Positions 24,178 to 32,748 of a stretch of 64,000 nucleotides of DNA are shown one piece after another. Made by a program: the position numbers and the translations under genes. Position 1 is the first letter of the stretch. Every line of letters starts with the position of its first letter. The notes beneath the pieces are model-generated. The model ran no database searches. It worked only from the letters and a program-made list of their open reading frames with translations, and was not told where the DNA came from. The DNA comes from Chryseobacterium nepalense (GTDB lineage: Bacteria > Bacteroidota > Bacteroidia > Flavobacteriales > Weeksellaceae): positions 2,666,001 to 2,730,000 of the forward strand of contig NZ_CP096203.1 in NCBI RefSeq assembly GCF_023195755.1. The letters run 5' to 3'.

Positions 24178-25247
24178 CGCAATATTTCCAGGATATTCCA
24201 TCCAATGCTGTCTACTTTCTTTAATACAGCTGAAATCCCAAATGCCAGAAAAACATTAATGATATAAATTAATATCATTAGAATCCACCAAGGCATTTTT
24301 TCTTTTAAGGGAACTACCAAAAAATAAACGAGCGAAGAACTTATTCCCTGGGCGAAATAAAAAAAGATGGCATTTTTACCAATGTATGTTATAAAGCTTT
24401 CTGCTGAGATTTTTAACCGGTTATAAAATACGAATAATGTTACCAGAGAAAACATCGTCCAGATAATGTACGGAATTTTAGGTGGAAATTTATTTCTGTT
24501 GATCTTATAAAAGATCTCATTTCCATAATACCAAAACATCCATATTAACGCTGCAGCTACCAAAGTATACAAAGCCGGAATCATTTTACCAGGTATTTTT
24601 TTGCCTTTCATTCTATTTCCGATCAGAAAAATTGCAAGATAAAATGCTACGTATCCTACCTGTCCGTCCGGATATATTTCAGGAAAAATATTAAACAGCA
24701 GTGTTAAAACAACACATAGAGCGATAAACCAATTGATATGTTTAGGAAAAAACCGTAAAATCAAGACTCCGAAAACCGTCAGAATAAAATATACTTTCAG
24801 ATACCAGAAACTTCCCATGACTACCGGGAAAGTGTCGGCATTGGTATATTGATGCAGGTACCAATTTCCAAGATTTTCCCATTGTGGCGATGTTGAAATA
24901 CTATTAATTGTATATTTCGATCCAAAGGTGGAATAAAAGTTCTTTAGCCATTCAAGAGAGAAAAAATTCAGGCCAAAAATTTTAAAGAAATAATCCATAA
25001 AAAACAGAAAAGTCACGAAAATCATGTATGTGATCTGTAGTTTCAGTAATCTGTAAAGGGTTTTTTCGATATTGGAGCCCGAGGTTATTCCACTTAAAGC
25101 ATAAAATAAAGCAACATCAAAAACCAGAGAAAATACTCTCACTTCTGCCGGAATATAAAATTGTCCGGACCAAAATGCCGTATGAATAAATATGATAGAG
25201 AGTGTTGCCAGCCCTTTTGCAAAATCAATATAGAGATCTCTTTTCAT
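24156..25247 (-). CDS. Acyltransferase 3 family membrane protein
   Basis: 363 residues with about ten hydrophobic helices. The N-terminus RDLYIDFAKGLATLSIIFIHTAFW carries the conserved His of integral membrane O-acyltransferases (OafA/NodX type). A long loop follows (LEWLKNFYSTFGSKYTINS...NWYLHQYTN), then GSFWYLKVYFIL. The family transfers acetyl or similar groups to surface sugars; the target here is unknown. I take the ATG at 25247, since the in-frame TTG and ATG at 25268 and 25265 add residues before the conserved opening. It ends in a terminator shared with the convergent small peptide gene. Confidence 0.8.
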   Translation of the reverse strand: MKRDLYIDFAKGLATLSIIFIHTAFWSGQFYIPAEVRVFSLVFDVALFYALSGITSGSNIEKTLYRLLKLQITYMIFVTFLFFMDYFFKIFGLNFFSLEWLKNFYSTFGSKYTINSISTSPQWENLGNWYLHQYTNADTFPVVMGSFWYLKVYFILTVFGVLILRFFPKHINWFIALCVVLTLLFNIFPEIYPDGQVGYVAFYLAIFLIGNRMKGKKIPGKMIPALYTLVAAALIWMFWYYGNEIFYKINRNKFPPKIPYIIWTMFSLVTLFVFYNRLKISAESFITYIGKNAIFFYFAQGISSSLVYFLVVPLKEKMPWWILMILIYIINVFLAFGISAVLKKVDSIGWNILEILRKKTAIK

Positions 25248-25295
25248 TATATATAGATAATGCATCAAAAGTAAATAAACTTTATGAAATATTTT

Positions 25296-25331
25296 TAAAA
25301 AGAAAAGAGACAGGAATATTGGCCTGTCTCT
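25296..25331 (-). terminator. Terminator of the zinc peptidase gene
   Basis: Perfect 9-bp stem AGAGACAGG / CCTGTCTCT with an 8-base loop. On the minus strand TTTTCTTTTT follows. Confidence 0.8.
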
Positions 25332-25356
25332 AAGAAAGATATATCGAAAATGAATG

Positions 25357-26244
25357 TTACTTTAAATTTTTGAAATCTTCAGCAGAGATTTCTCCCGTCT
25401 GAATTTTTTTCAATTCATCAAGATATTGGCTCATGTAAGCATCAAGCTCAGGATATTGAGCATTTTTTGCAGTTTTATAAGTTCCGTTTAAAACGCCCTG
25501 ATAATAGTAAAAGAAATTATAATCAAATGCAGATGCGGTAAGATCATATTGTCCTAAAAGGAAACCTAAACGTACAGCAGATCTTCTTTGTGGCGGTGTT
25601 CCGTGATGACCCGGACTGTTCGTCTGGTAATCTCCGATGCTTTGTGCAAATTCATAGGCCGCTGCGATTTGTGTAAAACTTGTCTGGTTATAACCGTTCG
25701 GTCTTCTTAAATAATATCCTGCAAATCCGTCTGCTTCCAGTTCATTAGGTCTTGCCGTAGATTCGTTTACTGAAGGAAGTCCGAAGATGTATTGCAGCTG
25801 GTGTCCATATTCATGGGCTAAAATCATAGCGTTAACAATATCTCCGCCTTTGGATTTGGCATCATAATAAATGGCATATCCGTAATAAATTTTACCCGTT
25901 GAATACGAAATCGCATTATATGTAGAATTATAATTCGACGGATCGTTTACAAAACGAAGTGTTGGATTGCTTCTTCCCCAAAGGCTCGCAATTTTTGTCA
26001 TTTGCGAATTCATGAAGTTAGTGTCTGTAGAATTCTGTAAAGATGTCAGTAAAACGGCAGATGAGCTCCAGTTTTGGTCTACATAATAACATACTTTCTC
26101 TAAAGCATTGGGTTGTTCGATTCTTTGACTTTCGGTTTGTTGTTCTGGCTGTACCGGAGTTTCCAGTGTGTCGTCGTTACATGCTGACATAGAAAGTGCA
26201 GCAATTGCTCCCGCCAGGATGCGGAAATTAAAGTTTCTTTTCAT
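25357..26244 (-). CDS. Lipoprotein zinc metallopeptidase
   Basis: 295 residues with a lipoprotein signal (MSAC, Cys22). A zincin site lies at 144-148 (LAHEYGHQLQ), with a downstream acidic ligand in RPNELEADGFAGYYL (about 166-178), the layout of the 'putative neutral zinc metallopeptidase' family. It also has PGHHGTPPQRRSAVRLGF, frequent in this family. It probably sits in the outer membrane or on the cell surface and acts on unknown proteins. It stands alone between an AT-rich gap and its own terminator. Confidence 0.85.
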   Translation of the reverse strand: MKRNFNFRILAGAIAALSMSACNDDTLETPVQPEQQTESQRIEQPNALEKVCYYVDQNWSSSAVLLTSLQNSTDTNFMNSQMTKIASLWGRSNPTLRFVNDPSNYNSTYNAISYSTGKIYYGYAIYYDAKSKGGDIVNAMILAHEYGHQLQYIFGLPSVNESTARPNELEADGFAGYYLRRPNGYNQTSFTQIAAAYEFAQSIGDYQTNSPGHHGTPPQRRSAVRLGFLLGQYDLTASAFDYNFFYYYQGVLNGTYKTAKNAQYPELDAYMSQYLDELKKIQTGEISAEDFKNLK

Positions 26245-26358
26245 ATAAAATATTTTGGTTTAGCGAAGATATATTATTTAACGGAAAATAATATCACTTT
26301 ATTGTGATAAATTATTCAAAACATAGTTAAAATTTTAATTAAAAAAGATTGGATTGAA

Positions 26359-26391
26359 TTTGAGGAGATTAGAAAATATTTCTTATATTTG
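26359..26391 (+). promoter_or_regulatory. Promoter of rplU-rpmA
   Basis: TTTG (26359-26362), 21 bases, TATATTTG (26384-26391), followed by a leader of about 25 bases to the rplU ATG. A close fit to the Bacteroidota vegetative promoter. Confidence 0.7.
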
Positions 26392-26422
26392 CACCTCGAA
26401 ATAACTAAAAATTTTATAAACA

Positions 26423-26812
26423 ATGTTTGCAATTGTAGAAATAGCAGGGCTTCAATACAAAGTTGAGCAAGACCAGAAGTTGTTTGTAAACCGTTTATCA
26501 GGAGACAAAGGAGGTAAAGTATCTTTCGATAAAGTACTTCTTACTGTAAACGGAGCAATCACTGTAGGCGCCCCAGCTGTAAGCGGAATCACTGTAGAAG
26601 CAGAGATCCTAGACCACGTAAAAGCTGATAAAGTAATCATTTTCAAAAAGAAAAGAAGAAAAGGTTACAAAGTGAAAAACGGTCACAGACAATCATTAAC
26701 TCAAATTCAGATCACTGGTATTACAGGATTTGAAGGAGCTAAGAAAGCAGAAAAACCTGCTAAAAAAACAACAAAAAAGGCAGATGCTGAAGCTGCTGAA
26801 AGTGCAGAATAA
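26423..26812 (+). CDS. rplU: 50S ribosomal protein L21
   Basis: 129 residues; L21 binds 23S rRNA in the large subunit. The body matches the family (MFAIVEIAGLQYKVEQDQKLFVNRL, VLLTVNG, IIFKKKRRKGYKVKNGHRQSLTQIQI). After the usual end at about residue 105 there is a tail rich in Lys, Ala and Glu (EGAKKAEKPAKKTTKKADAE and onward), common in Flavobacteriia L21. rpmA follows after 28 bases in the standard L21-L27 pair. Confidence 0.98.
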   Translation: MFAIVEIAGLQYKVEQDQKLFVNRLSGDKGGKVSFDKVLLTVNGAITVGAPAVSGITVEAEILDHVKADKVIIFKKKRRKGYKVKNGHRQSLTQIQITGITGFEGAKKAEKPAKKTTKKADAEAAESAE

Positions 26813-26840
26813 TTGTTAAACCAAAAAACCTTAAAATAAA

Positions 26841-27098
26841 ATGGCACATAAGAAAGGAGTTGGTAGTTCCAAAAACGGTAGAGAATCTCACTCTAAAAGA
26901 TTAGGGGTAAAGATTTTCGGTGGTCAGGAAGCTATTGCCGGAAACATTATTGTTAGACAAAGAGGTACACAACACCACCCAGGTGCAAACGTGGGAATTG
27001 GTAAAGATCACACTTTGTTCGCTCTAGTAGACGGTAAAGTAGTTTTCAGAAAGAAAGCAAACAACAGATCTTTCGTATCTGTAGAAGCAAACGCATAA
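26841..27098 (+). CDS. rpmA: 50S ribosomal protein L27
   Basis: 85 residues. L27 reaches the peptidyl-transferase centre with its N-terminus. [24 protein letters not shown] and [27 protein letters not shown] are family hallmarks. The protein begins directly with the mature-type AHKKG, without the cleavable extension seen in Firmicutes. It is co-transcribed with rplU and ends before a strong terminator. Confidence 0.98.
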   Translation: MAHKKGVGSSKNGRESHSKRLGVKIFGGQEAIAGNIIVRQRGTQHHPGANVGIGKDHTLFALVDGKVVFRKKANNRSFVSVEANA

Positions 27099-27120
27099 TT
27101 TAAGCGTTTCATAAAAATAA

Positions 27121-27148
27121 AACCTCAGCAATTTGCTGAGGTTTTTTT
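27121..27148 (+). terminator. rplU-rpmA terminator
   Basis: Perfect 10-bp stem AACCTCAGCA / TGCTGAGGTT with a 3-base loop, followed by a T-run. Confidence 0.85.
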
Positions 27149-27221
27149 ATTTTATCAAATTCCAATCACGAATGAATATATTTCTTATATTTAACATCAA
27201 ATCAAACAAAATTTAACTGAT

Positions 27222-27407
27222 ATGAAAAATTTAAAGAAAATCACAAGACAGGATCTTAAAGAAGTTACGGGAGGTATCGCTCCTGTAAAAGAATGTTTAC
27301 CATGCAATATTTATTGCAGTATCCCGGAAGGAGAAAGGCCTCCGTGTAATATTGTTTATATTGTAGCACATTGCAACGGATGTAAAGATTATCCTGCTGA
27401 GTCCTAA
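27222..27407 (+). CDS. GG-leader Cys-rich peptide, second copy
   Basis: 61 residues starting MKNLKKITRQDLKEVTGG, clearly related in its leader to the peptide at 7781-7939 and here with an intact GG. The predicted mature part starts IAPVKECLPCNIYC and has six Cys residues, unlike the first peptide in sequence. This leader-conserved, core-variable pattern is typical of exported bacteriocin-like or RiPP precursors. No maturation or transport gene lies next to it. A near-consensus -7 element TATATTTA is at 27186-27193. Function unknown. Confidence 0.75.
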   Translation: MKNLKKITRQDLKEVTGGIAPVKECLPCNIYCSIPEGERPPCNIVYIVAHCNGCKDYPAES

Positions 27408-27414
27408 GAAACAA

Positions 27415-27446
27415 AAATCTCCTTCGTGAAAGGAGATTTATTTTTT
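27415..27446. terminator. Bidirectional terminator
   Basis: 10-bp stem AAATCTCCTT / AAGGAGATTT with a 5-base loop, then ATTTTTT on plus and TTTTTG on minus. Serves the peptide gene and the convergent DUF5686 gene. Confidence 0.8.
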
Positions 27447-27449
27447 CTG

Positions 27450-29978
27450 TTAAAAGTTTACCTGGAATCCGGCTTTTATGCCAAAGGTTGAAATATCAGG
27501 TCGGTCAAGATAATTTCCTCGCCAGTTAAAGTCTACCCTGAAAATTCTCAGGTTTCCAAAACCTATATTCTCGATTCCGAAACCATATTCGTAATAAATA
27601 TGATCAGTAGGAGCAGAGTATTTAAAGCCTTCCACGTTAATGGCTTTAGAAGCGTCGCTCAATGTACCGTATGCTCCTCTGATAAAGGCTATTTCTCTTA
27701 ATTTCAGTTTTTTAATTAACGGAATAAAGGAAAGAATCTTACCGTTAAAATGATGTTCCAGATGTAGTGTTGTGTAAGTGTCTGCTACAAATTCATAATA
27801 ATTCAGCTGTGCAAAAGTATTCTGTGCAAGACTGTACGACTGGTTTCCGGGAATCACATTCTGCAGCGCCAAAGGAACAGTGTCGAAGTTCTTTCCGGCT
27901 TCAAAGTTGACCTGCAGTTTTCCCCAGCTGCCAATTAAAAACGGCTTGTAGAAAAGGAACTGTAGTTTATTATAATTAAAATCAGATCCGAATAATCCTT
28001 CCACTCCTTTCGTGTATTTTAAGACAATGGTCGGAGCCAGAGTTCCATGCTCATAACGATCGATCCCGGTCTGGGAAAATTTCGCTCCCGGTCTTGCGAT
28101 CAGGCTAAGCGTAAAGTGCGAATCGTTTGTGGTTTTCCTTAAAGCGCCATCTTTATAGTACATCAGGCTGAAACCATCCGGATTGGCAGATTTAATGCTC
28201 TGCATCGTTCCGTCGAGCCTGATCTGGAAGTTCTTCCAGGGTTCGATTGAGGTAAAGACGTTTGTCTGATTAAGCGAGCTTAAAGATGCGTTTTCTCCTC
28301 TTGCAAAAATGGTTGAAGAGGCAAAAGTCCTGGCCATAATCCCGTCATCATTGGTAAGCTGTACTCCTAGCTGAAGTATATCTCTCCGGGTTCCGGCTCC
28401 TACGGTAAACCTGTTTACCCTGTTGAACATGAATCTTGCTTCGGCTCCGTATTTTACCTGCTGGTCTTTGAAACCGTAAGCCGTATAAAACTGAACCCTC
28501 CACGGATCATTTCTTGTGAAATAAGTTCTTGCGCCCAAACGTATTCTGTCTCCTTCTACCTCATTTTTACCGTAAACAGAGAAAATAGGACCAATATCAA
28601 TACCTAATTTTTTTACATTATAATATCCTGAACCCAACGTTTCATACAGCTTTACGATTCTGTTGAATTTCGGAGTCTGCTGAAGTTTATCAAGCATATC
28701 ATAAATTCCCTGCTCGGATTTAGATAAAGAGTCGGGTCTTGCTTTAAGCCAGTAGGCGTCATCTTTGTCTGTGAAGCTATCAGAATATTCTTCTTCTTTT
28801 CGTTTGAAAACCTGATCTTCCAAAGGTTTGTTAAATTCATATTCGGAATAATCGACCGACCGTTTGGCAACAATGCTTTTTGCGGTTTTCTTTTTGGAAA
28901 ACGGCGTCATTTCAATTTCGGTAACAAATTTTCTCGGTAAAAAAGTATTTTCGTCGGGATTATCATACTCCAGTTCGGTAGAGATCCCGTTGATGAAATT
29001 AACATTGATTTTCTGGGTGGATTTTAAAGTGGCTCCCAGCACGGCATAACTGTCTGTATCAATATACAGATAACCCTGAAAAGCCAGAACCTCCGTTCTT
29101 TTCGGCTGATACCTGATCTTAAAAGCATTTTCTCCGCGAACGGAAACGGTGTCAATTAAATTATAATCATACGTGCTGAAACCTGTTTCTCCCACAGGAC
29201 TTGGAAAACCGATATCGAAATAATTTAAAGTATTATCATAGATATTAATATCCCGGTAAAGGTTTTTGGCGGTAAGTGTTACGATCTGGTTGTCCTGAAA
29301 CCCGGATGTTTTTTGTGCGACCAACAGTCTTTTTGTTTTTTTTGAAGGTCTGTTTTCGCCGTAATTTTCATACACCGCTTCATTAAGAAATACAGGAAGT
29401 CCTATTTTACCACTGGCGGTAGAATCTTTATAATCGAAAATAAATTCAAGTTTATTGAAAATTTTTCTCTTCATAAAGGCGCTGTCAAGGTTGTTTGCGT
29501 CAAACTGGATTTTTTCGTACTCTTTATAGGTGTACGTATCGAATTTATCCAATCCGTTATTTCTTTTTCTGGCCCAGACTTTCTGCATGATGGCATACGC
29601 CGGGTTTTCCTTTTTATTTTTATATTTCGGTTTTTCGTTGTGGATCACTACTTCTTCGATGTTGCTTACTTTTTCCTGCGAAAGTTTTACAAAAATATTG
29701 TTGGCATTCTCAGGAGTAACATCTACGGTTTCTAGAGCGTAATTTTTTCTTAAAAACTTCAGCTTGTAAATAATGCTGTCCGACTGAACGGCAAAGTTTC
29801 CCGAAGTTGTTGTTAATGCAGCCTTATTGCTTTCATTAATAAAGATATCGACACCGCTGATTTCTTTATTCGTTTTGGCGTCTGTAATTTTTCCGCTGGC
29901 AGCATTTTGGGCATATACAAAATGGGAAAGGAGGATAAAAATTAAAAAGGGATAATATCGCGGTCTGTTAATTAACAT
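27450..29978 (-). CDS. DUF5686 family outer-membrane protein with carboxypeptidase-like domain
   Basis: 842 residues with a signal peptide (ending near VYAQ, residue 24). A carboxypeptidase-like regulatory beta-sandwich follows (SGKITDAKTNKEISGVDIFINESNKAALTTTSGNF). The DUF5686 core then begins at NPAYAIMQKVWARKRNNGLDKFDTYTYKEYEKIQFD. The C-terminal half has alternating amphipathic strands and ends in an aromatic-rich strand (FGIKAGFQVNF), as outer-membrane barrels do. The function is not known to me; many Bacteroidota have several. It starts at the ATG at 29978 and shares a terminator with the convergent peptide gene. Confidence 0.85.
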   Translation of the reverse strand: MLINRPRYYPFLIFILLSHFVYAQNAASGKITDAKTNKEISGVDIFINESNKAALTTTSGNFAVQSDSIIYKLKFLRKNYALETVDVTPENANNIFVKLSQEKVSNIEEVVIHNEKPKYKNKKENPAYAIMQKVWARKRNNGLDKFDTYTYKEYEKIQFDANNLDSAFMKRKIFNKLEFIFDYKDSTASGKIGLPVFLNEAVYENYGENRPSKKTKRLLVAQKTSGFQDNQIVTLTAKNLYRDINIYDNTLNYFDIGFPSPVGETGFSTYDYNLIDTVSVRGENAFKIRYQPKRTEVLAFQGYLYIDTDSYAVLGATLKSTQKINVNFINGISTELEYDNPDENTFLPRKFVTEIEMTPFSKKKTAKSIVAKRSVDYSEYEFNKPLEDQVFKRKEEEYSDSFTDKDDAYWLKARPDSLSKSEQGIYDMLDKLQQTPKFNRIVKLYETLGSGYYNVKKLGIDIGPIFSVYGKNEVEGDRIRLGARTYFTRNDPWRVQFYTAYGFKDQQVKYGAEARFMFNRVNRFTVGAGTRRDILQLGVQLTNDDGIMARTFASSTIFARGENASLSSLNQTNVFTSIEPWKNFQIRLDGTMQSIKSANPDGFSLMYYKDGALRKTTNDSHFTLSLIARPGAKFSQTGIDRYEHGTLAPTIVLKYTKGVEGLFGSDFNYNKLQFLFYKPFLIGSWGKLQVNFEAGKNFDTVPLALQNVIPGNQSYSLAQNTFAQLNYYEFVADTYTTLHLEHHFNGKILSFIPLIKKLKLREIAFIRGAYGTLSDASKAINVEGFKYSAPTDHIYYEYGFGIENIGFGNLRIFRVDFNWRGNYLDRPDISTFGIKAGFQVNF

Positions 29979-30150
29979 TTGTTGTTCTTCAAGCTATTGC
30001 ATAAACAAAAAGTATGCAGATTTATTGTAATGGTTCAATAGTATTTAATTTTTCAAGTAAATAAATACAAAACTGCAAATGTAATGAAATAACGTGATTG
30101 ATAAGTTGCTGTGCTGTTATTATTTTGTTAAAGTGATTGGTGCTTAATAA

Positions 30151-30186
30151 AATAAAAAAAAGACCTACATTGCTGTAAGTCTTTTT
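30151..30186 (-). terminator. Terminator of tRNA-Asn copy 1
   Basis: On the minus strand AAAAAGACTTACA pairs with TGTAGGTCTTTTT, followed by more Ts, directly after the tRNA 3' end. Confidence 0.75.
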
Positions 30187-30187
30187 G

Positions 30188-30261
30188 CTCCTCCTGCTGG
30201 GCTCGAACCAGCGACCCTCTGATTAACAGTCAGATGCTCTAACCAACTGAGCTAAGGAGGA
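30188..30261 (-). tRNA. tRNA-Asn (GTT), copy 1
   Basis: 74-base cloverleaf on the minus strand. Acceptor arm TCCTCCT / AGGAGGA with discriminator G, D arm GCTC/GAGC, anticodon arm TCTGA-CTGTTAA-TCAGA with GTT anticodon, T arm GCTGG-TTCGAGC-CCAGC. CCA is not encoded. Identical in sequence to the copy at 30467. It has its own promoter and terminator. Confidence 0.98.
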
Positions 30262-30283
30262 ATTTCCTATTGTTTTAGTGGTG

Positions 30284-30315
30284 CAAATATAAAAGGAATA
30301 TTAATATCAAACAAA
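30284..30315 (-). promoter_or_regulatory. Promoter of tRNA-Asn copy 1
   Basis: Minus-strand TTTG (30315-30312), 20 bases, TATATTTG (30291-30284), ending 22 bases before the mature 5' end. The spacing is identical at the second copy. Confidence 0.8.
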
Positions 30316-30430
30316 TTTTTGGTTTAAAAATAATGAGAATTTTCCTGTAATAATGGGCAATGTGAGCTATATAATTATTTTTCAGATGATTAAATTTGTC
30401 TTATCAGAAATTTTATTTTCAGAATAGGTA

Positions 30431-30463
30431 AATAAAAAAAGACCTACATTTCTGTAAGTCTTT
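30431..30463 (-). terminator. Terminator of tRNA-Asn copy 2
   Basis: Same hairpin as at 30151 with small changes (AAAGACTTACA / TGTAGGTCTTT on the minus strand, then Ts). Confidence 0.75.
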
Positions 30464-30466
30464 CTG

Positions 30467-30540
30467 CTCCTCCTGCTGGGCTCGAACCAGCGACCCTCTG
30501 ATTAACAGTCAGATGCTCTAACCAACTGAGCTAAGGAGGA
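30467..30540 (-). tRNA. tRNA-Asn (GTT), copy 2
   Basis: 74 bases, identical to the copy at 30188-30261, with GTT anticodon and all cloverleaf arms intact. The two copies lie 279 bases apart, and the similarity extends into promoter and terminator, marking a tandem duplication of the whole transcription unit. Confidence 0.98.
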
Positions 30541-30562
30541 ATGTCCTTTGTTTTAAGTGGTG

Positions 30563-30594
30563 CAAATATAGGACGAATATTTATACCCTGCAAA
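30563..30594 (-). promoter_or_regulatory. Promoter of tRNA-Asn copy 2
   Basis: Minus-strand TTTG (30594-30591), 20 bases, TATATTTG (30570-30563), 22 bases before the tRNA. The flanking bases differ from copy 1 while both elements are kept, which supports function. Confidence 0.8.
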
Positions 30595-30617
30595 TATTTT
30601 TTTAAAAAATTTGAATA

Positions 30618-32102
30618 TTACAATTTTCCTGCAACTATCTTGAATATATCGCTTCCGAAAATCAGGATCATTAAGCCTAAAAGGAAGATTACACCGATCA
30701 TCTGGGCATTTTCAAGAACTTTTTGAGGCACCGGTTTTCCAACAATAATTTCATATAAAGTAAAAAGCACATGGCCACCATCTAACCCCGGAATCGGAAT
30801 TAAATTCAGGAAAGCCAGCCAAACCGAAAACATGGCCGTAAAACTCCAGAATGCAACCCAGTTAACAGAAATATTACCGTTCGCATCTTTGTCAACAGGC
30901 ATATTTTTAACGATGGCAATCGGGCCGCCCACGTTTTTATATCCCTGAATTTTTGAATTAAACATGATTTTAAACTGCTTTACCTGCATCGTAAGCGCTT
31001 CAATGGTTCTTACAAAACCTCTTGGAATCGCTTCTCCGAAAGAATATTTTTTATTGGTAGTTACATTCGAAAGGGTCTTTTGAGCAGTTTTTATTCCTAA
31101 TTTACCATTTTTATCAACCGCTGCAGAAACCGTTTCAGAATTGCCGTTTCTCAGAACCTCAATTTGTACTGTTTTTCCTTTATTTTGATTCAGAACAGTT
31201 CCTACCTCATCAAAATACTGCGTTGGCTGTCCGTTAATAGCAATTACTTTGTCTCCTTTTACCAGTCCGGAAGCTTTTGCTGATGGTGTTGCCAATGAAT
31301 CAATAATCATTGGGAATCTTGGTAGGATGTATAATTTCGCTTCTTTCTGCTTCAGAACATCCGCAACACCGTCATTATTAATCGGGAAAGTGGTTTCTTT
31401 TCCATCTCTTAAAACGGTTACATGGTCTCCCAATAAAATATTGATGGAAGCATTTTCCAGCCTTTCGGCAGGTTTTCCGTCGATGTTTATGATTTTATCG
31501 CCATTCTGGAATCCCATTTTTTTCCCGGCTTCCGTTACGCCAATTCCGCTGTTGAATTTCGTAAGGTCGGTGTATGTTTCACCATTAAAAAGAGAAAGGC
31601 AGGTGTAGATGAGCCAGGCTAGGAAAAAATTCACGGTAACACCTCCCAACATGATAATCAGTCTCTGCCATGCCGGTTTCGATCTGAATTCCCAAGGCTG
31701 TGCCGGCTTCTTCAGTTGTTCGATATCCATGCTTTCATCAACCATTCCGGCAATTTTCACATATCCTCCGAAAGGCAGCCAGCCGATACCGTATTTTGTC
31801 TGTTCGGGATGTTTTCTCCAGTCACTGTCCGGAAGTTTTGATATATCGATGGGAACTTCTTTCTTTTCGCCGTTCACTTCAATGATTTCGGTATCCGGAA
31901 GGTTTTTGGAAAGAAATTTATACTGCCATTTTCCATTGATTTTTTTCATTGAAAAAATTGAGAACCACGGGTCAAAAAACAGGAAAAATTTCTCTGCTCT
32001 GGTTTTGAACCACTTTGCGGGTAAGAAATGCCCAAGCTCATGAAGAAGGACTAAGATAGAAATGCTCAATATAAATTGAAACAGTTTGATTGCTATTTCC
32101 AT
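30618..32102 (-). CDS. rseP: RseP family site-2 intramembrane protease
   Basis: 494 residues. The zinc site HELGH (21-25) lies in the first membrane helix and the third ligand motif is LDGGH in a C-terminal helix (IPIPGLDGGHVLF). Two PDZ domains lie between (about 200-260 and 270-330; FQNGDKIINIDGKP and LVKGDKVIAINGQP). The family cuts anti-sigma factors and leftover signal peptides in the membrane. An insertion after the first helix (FFDPWFSIFSMKKINGKWQYKF) is usual in Bacteroidota. It is longer than the E. coli protein (about 450). It starts at the ATG at 32102, behind a textbook promoter. Confidence 0.95.
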   Translation of the reverse strand: MEIAIKLFQFILSISILVLLHELGHFLPAKWFKTRAEKFFLFFDPWFSIFSMKKINGKWQYKFLSKNLPDTEIIEVNGEKKEVPIDISKLPDSDWRKHPEQTKYGIGWLPFGGYVKIAGMVDESMDIEQLKKPAQPWEFRSKPAWQRLIIMLGGVTVNFFLAWLIYTCLSLFNGETYTDLTKFNSGIGVTEAGKKMGFQNGDKIINIDGKPAERLENASINILLGDHVTVLRDGKETTFPINNDGVADVLKQKEAKLYILPRFPMIIDSLATPSAKASGLVKGDKVIAINGQPTQYFDEVGTVLNQNKGKTVQIEVLRNGNSETVSAAVDKNGKLGIKTAQKTLSNVTTNKKYSFGEAIPRGFVRTIEALTMQVKQFKIMFNSKIQGYKNVGGPIAIVKNMPVDKDANGNISVNWVAFWSFTAMFSVWLAFLNLIPIPGLDGGHVLFTLYEIIVGKPVPQKVLENAQMIGVIFLLGLMILIFGSDIFKIVAGKL

Positions 32103-32125
32103 TAATGCTTTTGTATGTTAATTTG

Positions 32126-32156
32126 CAAAGGTAACAATTCTCAAAACTATGCCAAA
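32126..32156 (-). promoter_or_regulatory. rseP promoter
   Basis: Minus-strand TTTG (32156-32153), 19 bases, TACCTTTG (32133-32126): an exact consensus match, with a leader of about 20 bases. Confidence 0.75.
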
Positions 32157-32185
32157 TAAAAAAGCTTCCCGAAACGAGAAGCTTT
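32155..32185 (-). terminator. Terminator after the DUF6646-like gene
   Basis: Stem AAAGCTTC / GAAGCTTT, followed on the minus strand by a T-run. It abuts the rseP -33 element, so the two signals are packed together. Confidence 0.7.
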
Positions 32186-32206
32186 GTCATATAATATGAT
32201 GATTTA

Positions 32207-32647
32207 TTATAAATTAATAGAAACACCAAGACTGCCATTGTTGCCGACTTCCGCAAAAACCCCGATTCTCTCCGTAAAGAAATACCTGGCTCCGATATGT
32301 GCTCCCAGTCCGAAATCTCTTCCTACAACGCCTACATCAATTCCCGGATAGATATCCAGTTTCTCGGGAAGTTGCAGTGCGTCTTTCAAGTGAAAGTTCA
32401 GTCTTCCAAAAACGAAAACACGGTTGTCGTCATCATTGTCTTTGTAATTACTGAAATAGCCGTTGATTCCGGCGCCTACAGAAATAAGCTGGTTCAGTCC
32501 GTAATCATACGTTCCTGTAATTCCTGTTCCGTAGCCCCATGCGCTTAGTCCTGCATTGATTTTCTGATCTCCTTTTCCTGTCCAGGCCTGCGCACTGGCA
32601 GTTGCTCCTGCAAAAATAAGCATCAGCACAAAACACAATTTCTTCAT
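32207..32647 (-). CDS. Small outer-membrane beta-barrel-like protein (DUF6646-like)
   Basis: 146 residues with a signal peptide (MKKLCFVLMLIFAGATASAQ). It is then made of alternating strands typical of a small porin-like barrel (INAGLSAWGYGTGITGTYDYGL, LISVGAGINGYF, RVFVFGRLNFHL, LDIYPGIDVGVVG, FGLGAHIGARYFF, IGVFAEVGNNGSLGVSINL). The last residue pattern fits an outer-membrane insertion signal. The DUF6646 label is from memory of similar Flavobacteriia proteins and is tentative. A perfect minus-strand -7 element (TATCTTTG, 32688-32695) lies upstream. Confidence 0.65.
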   Translation of the reverse strand: MKKLCFVLMLIFAGATASAQAWTGKGDQKINAGLSAWGYGTGITGTYDYGLNQLISVGAGINGYFSNYKDNDDDNRVFVFGRLNFHLKDALQLPEKLDIYPGIDVGVVGRDFGLGAHIGARYFFTERIGVFAEVGNNGSLGVSINL

Positions 32648-32687
32648 ATAGTATCTTTTTATGTTATTATTTAAAAAATATCTGCAA

Positions 32688-32695
32688 CAAAGATA
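32688..32695 (-). promoter_or_regulatory. -7 element of the beta-barrel-like gene
   Basis: Minus-strand TATCTTTG, exact TAnnTTTG, 40 bases before the ATG at 32647. Confidence 0.5.
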
Positions 32696-32748
32696 GAACC
32701 GAAATCATCCGAAAATCGTATTTTTAGTGAAGTTTTTTAACATAGTTT

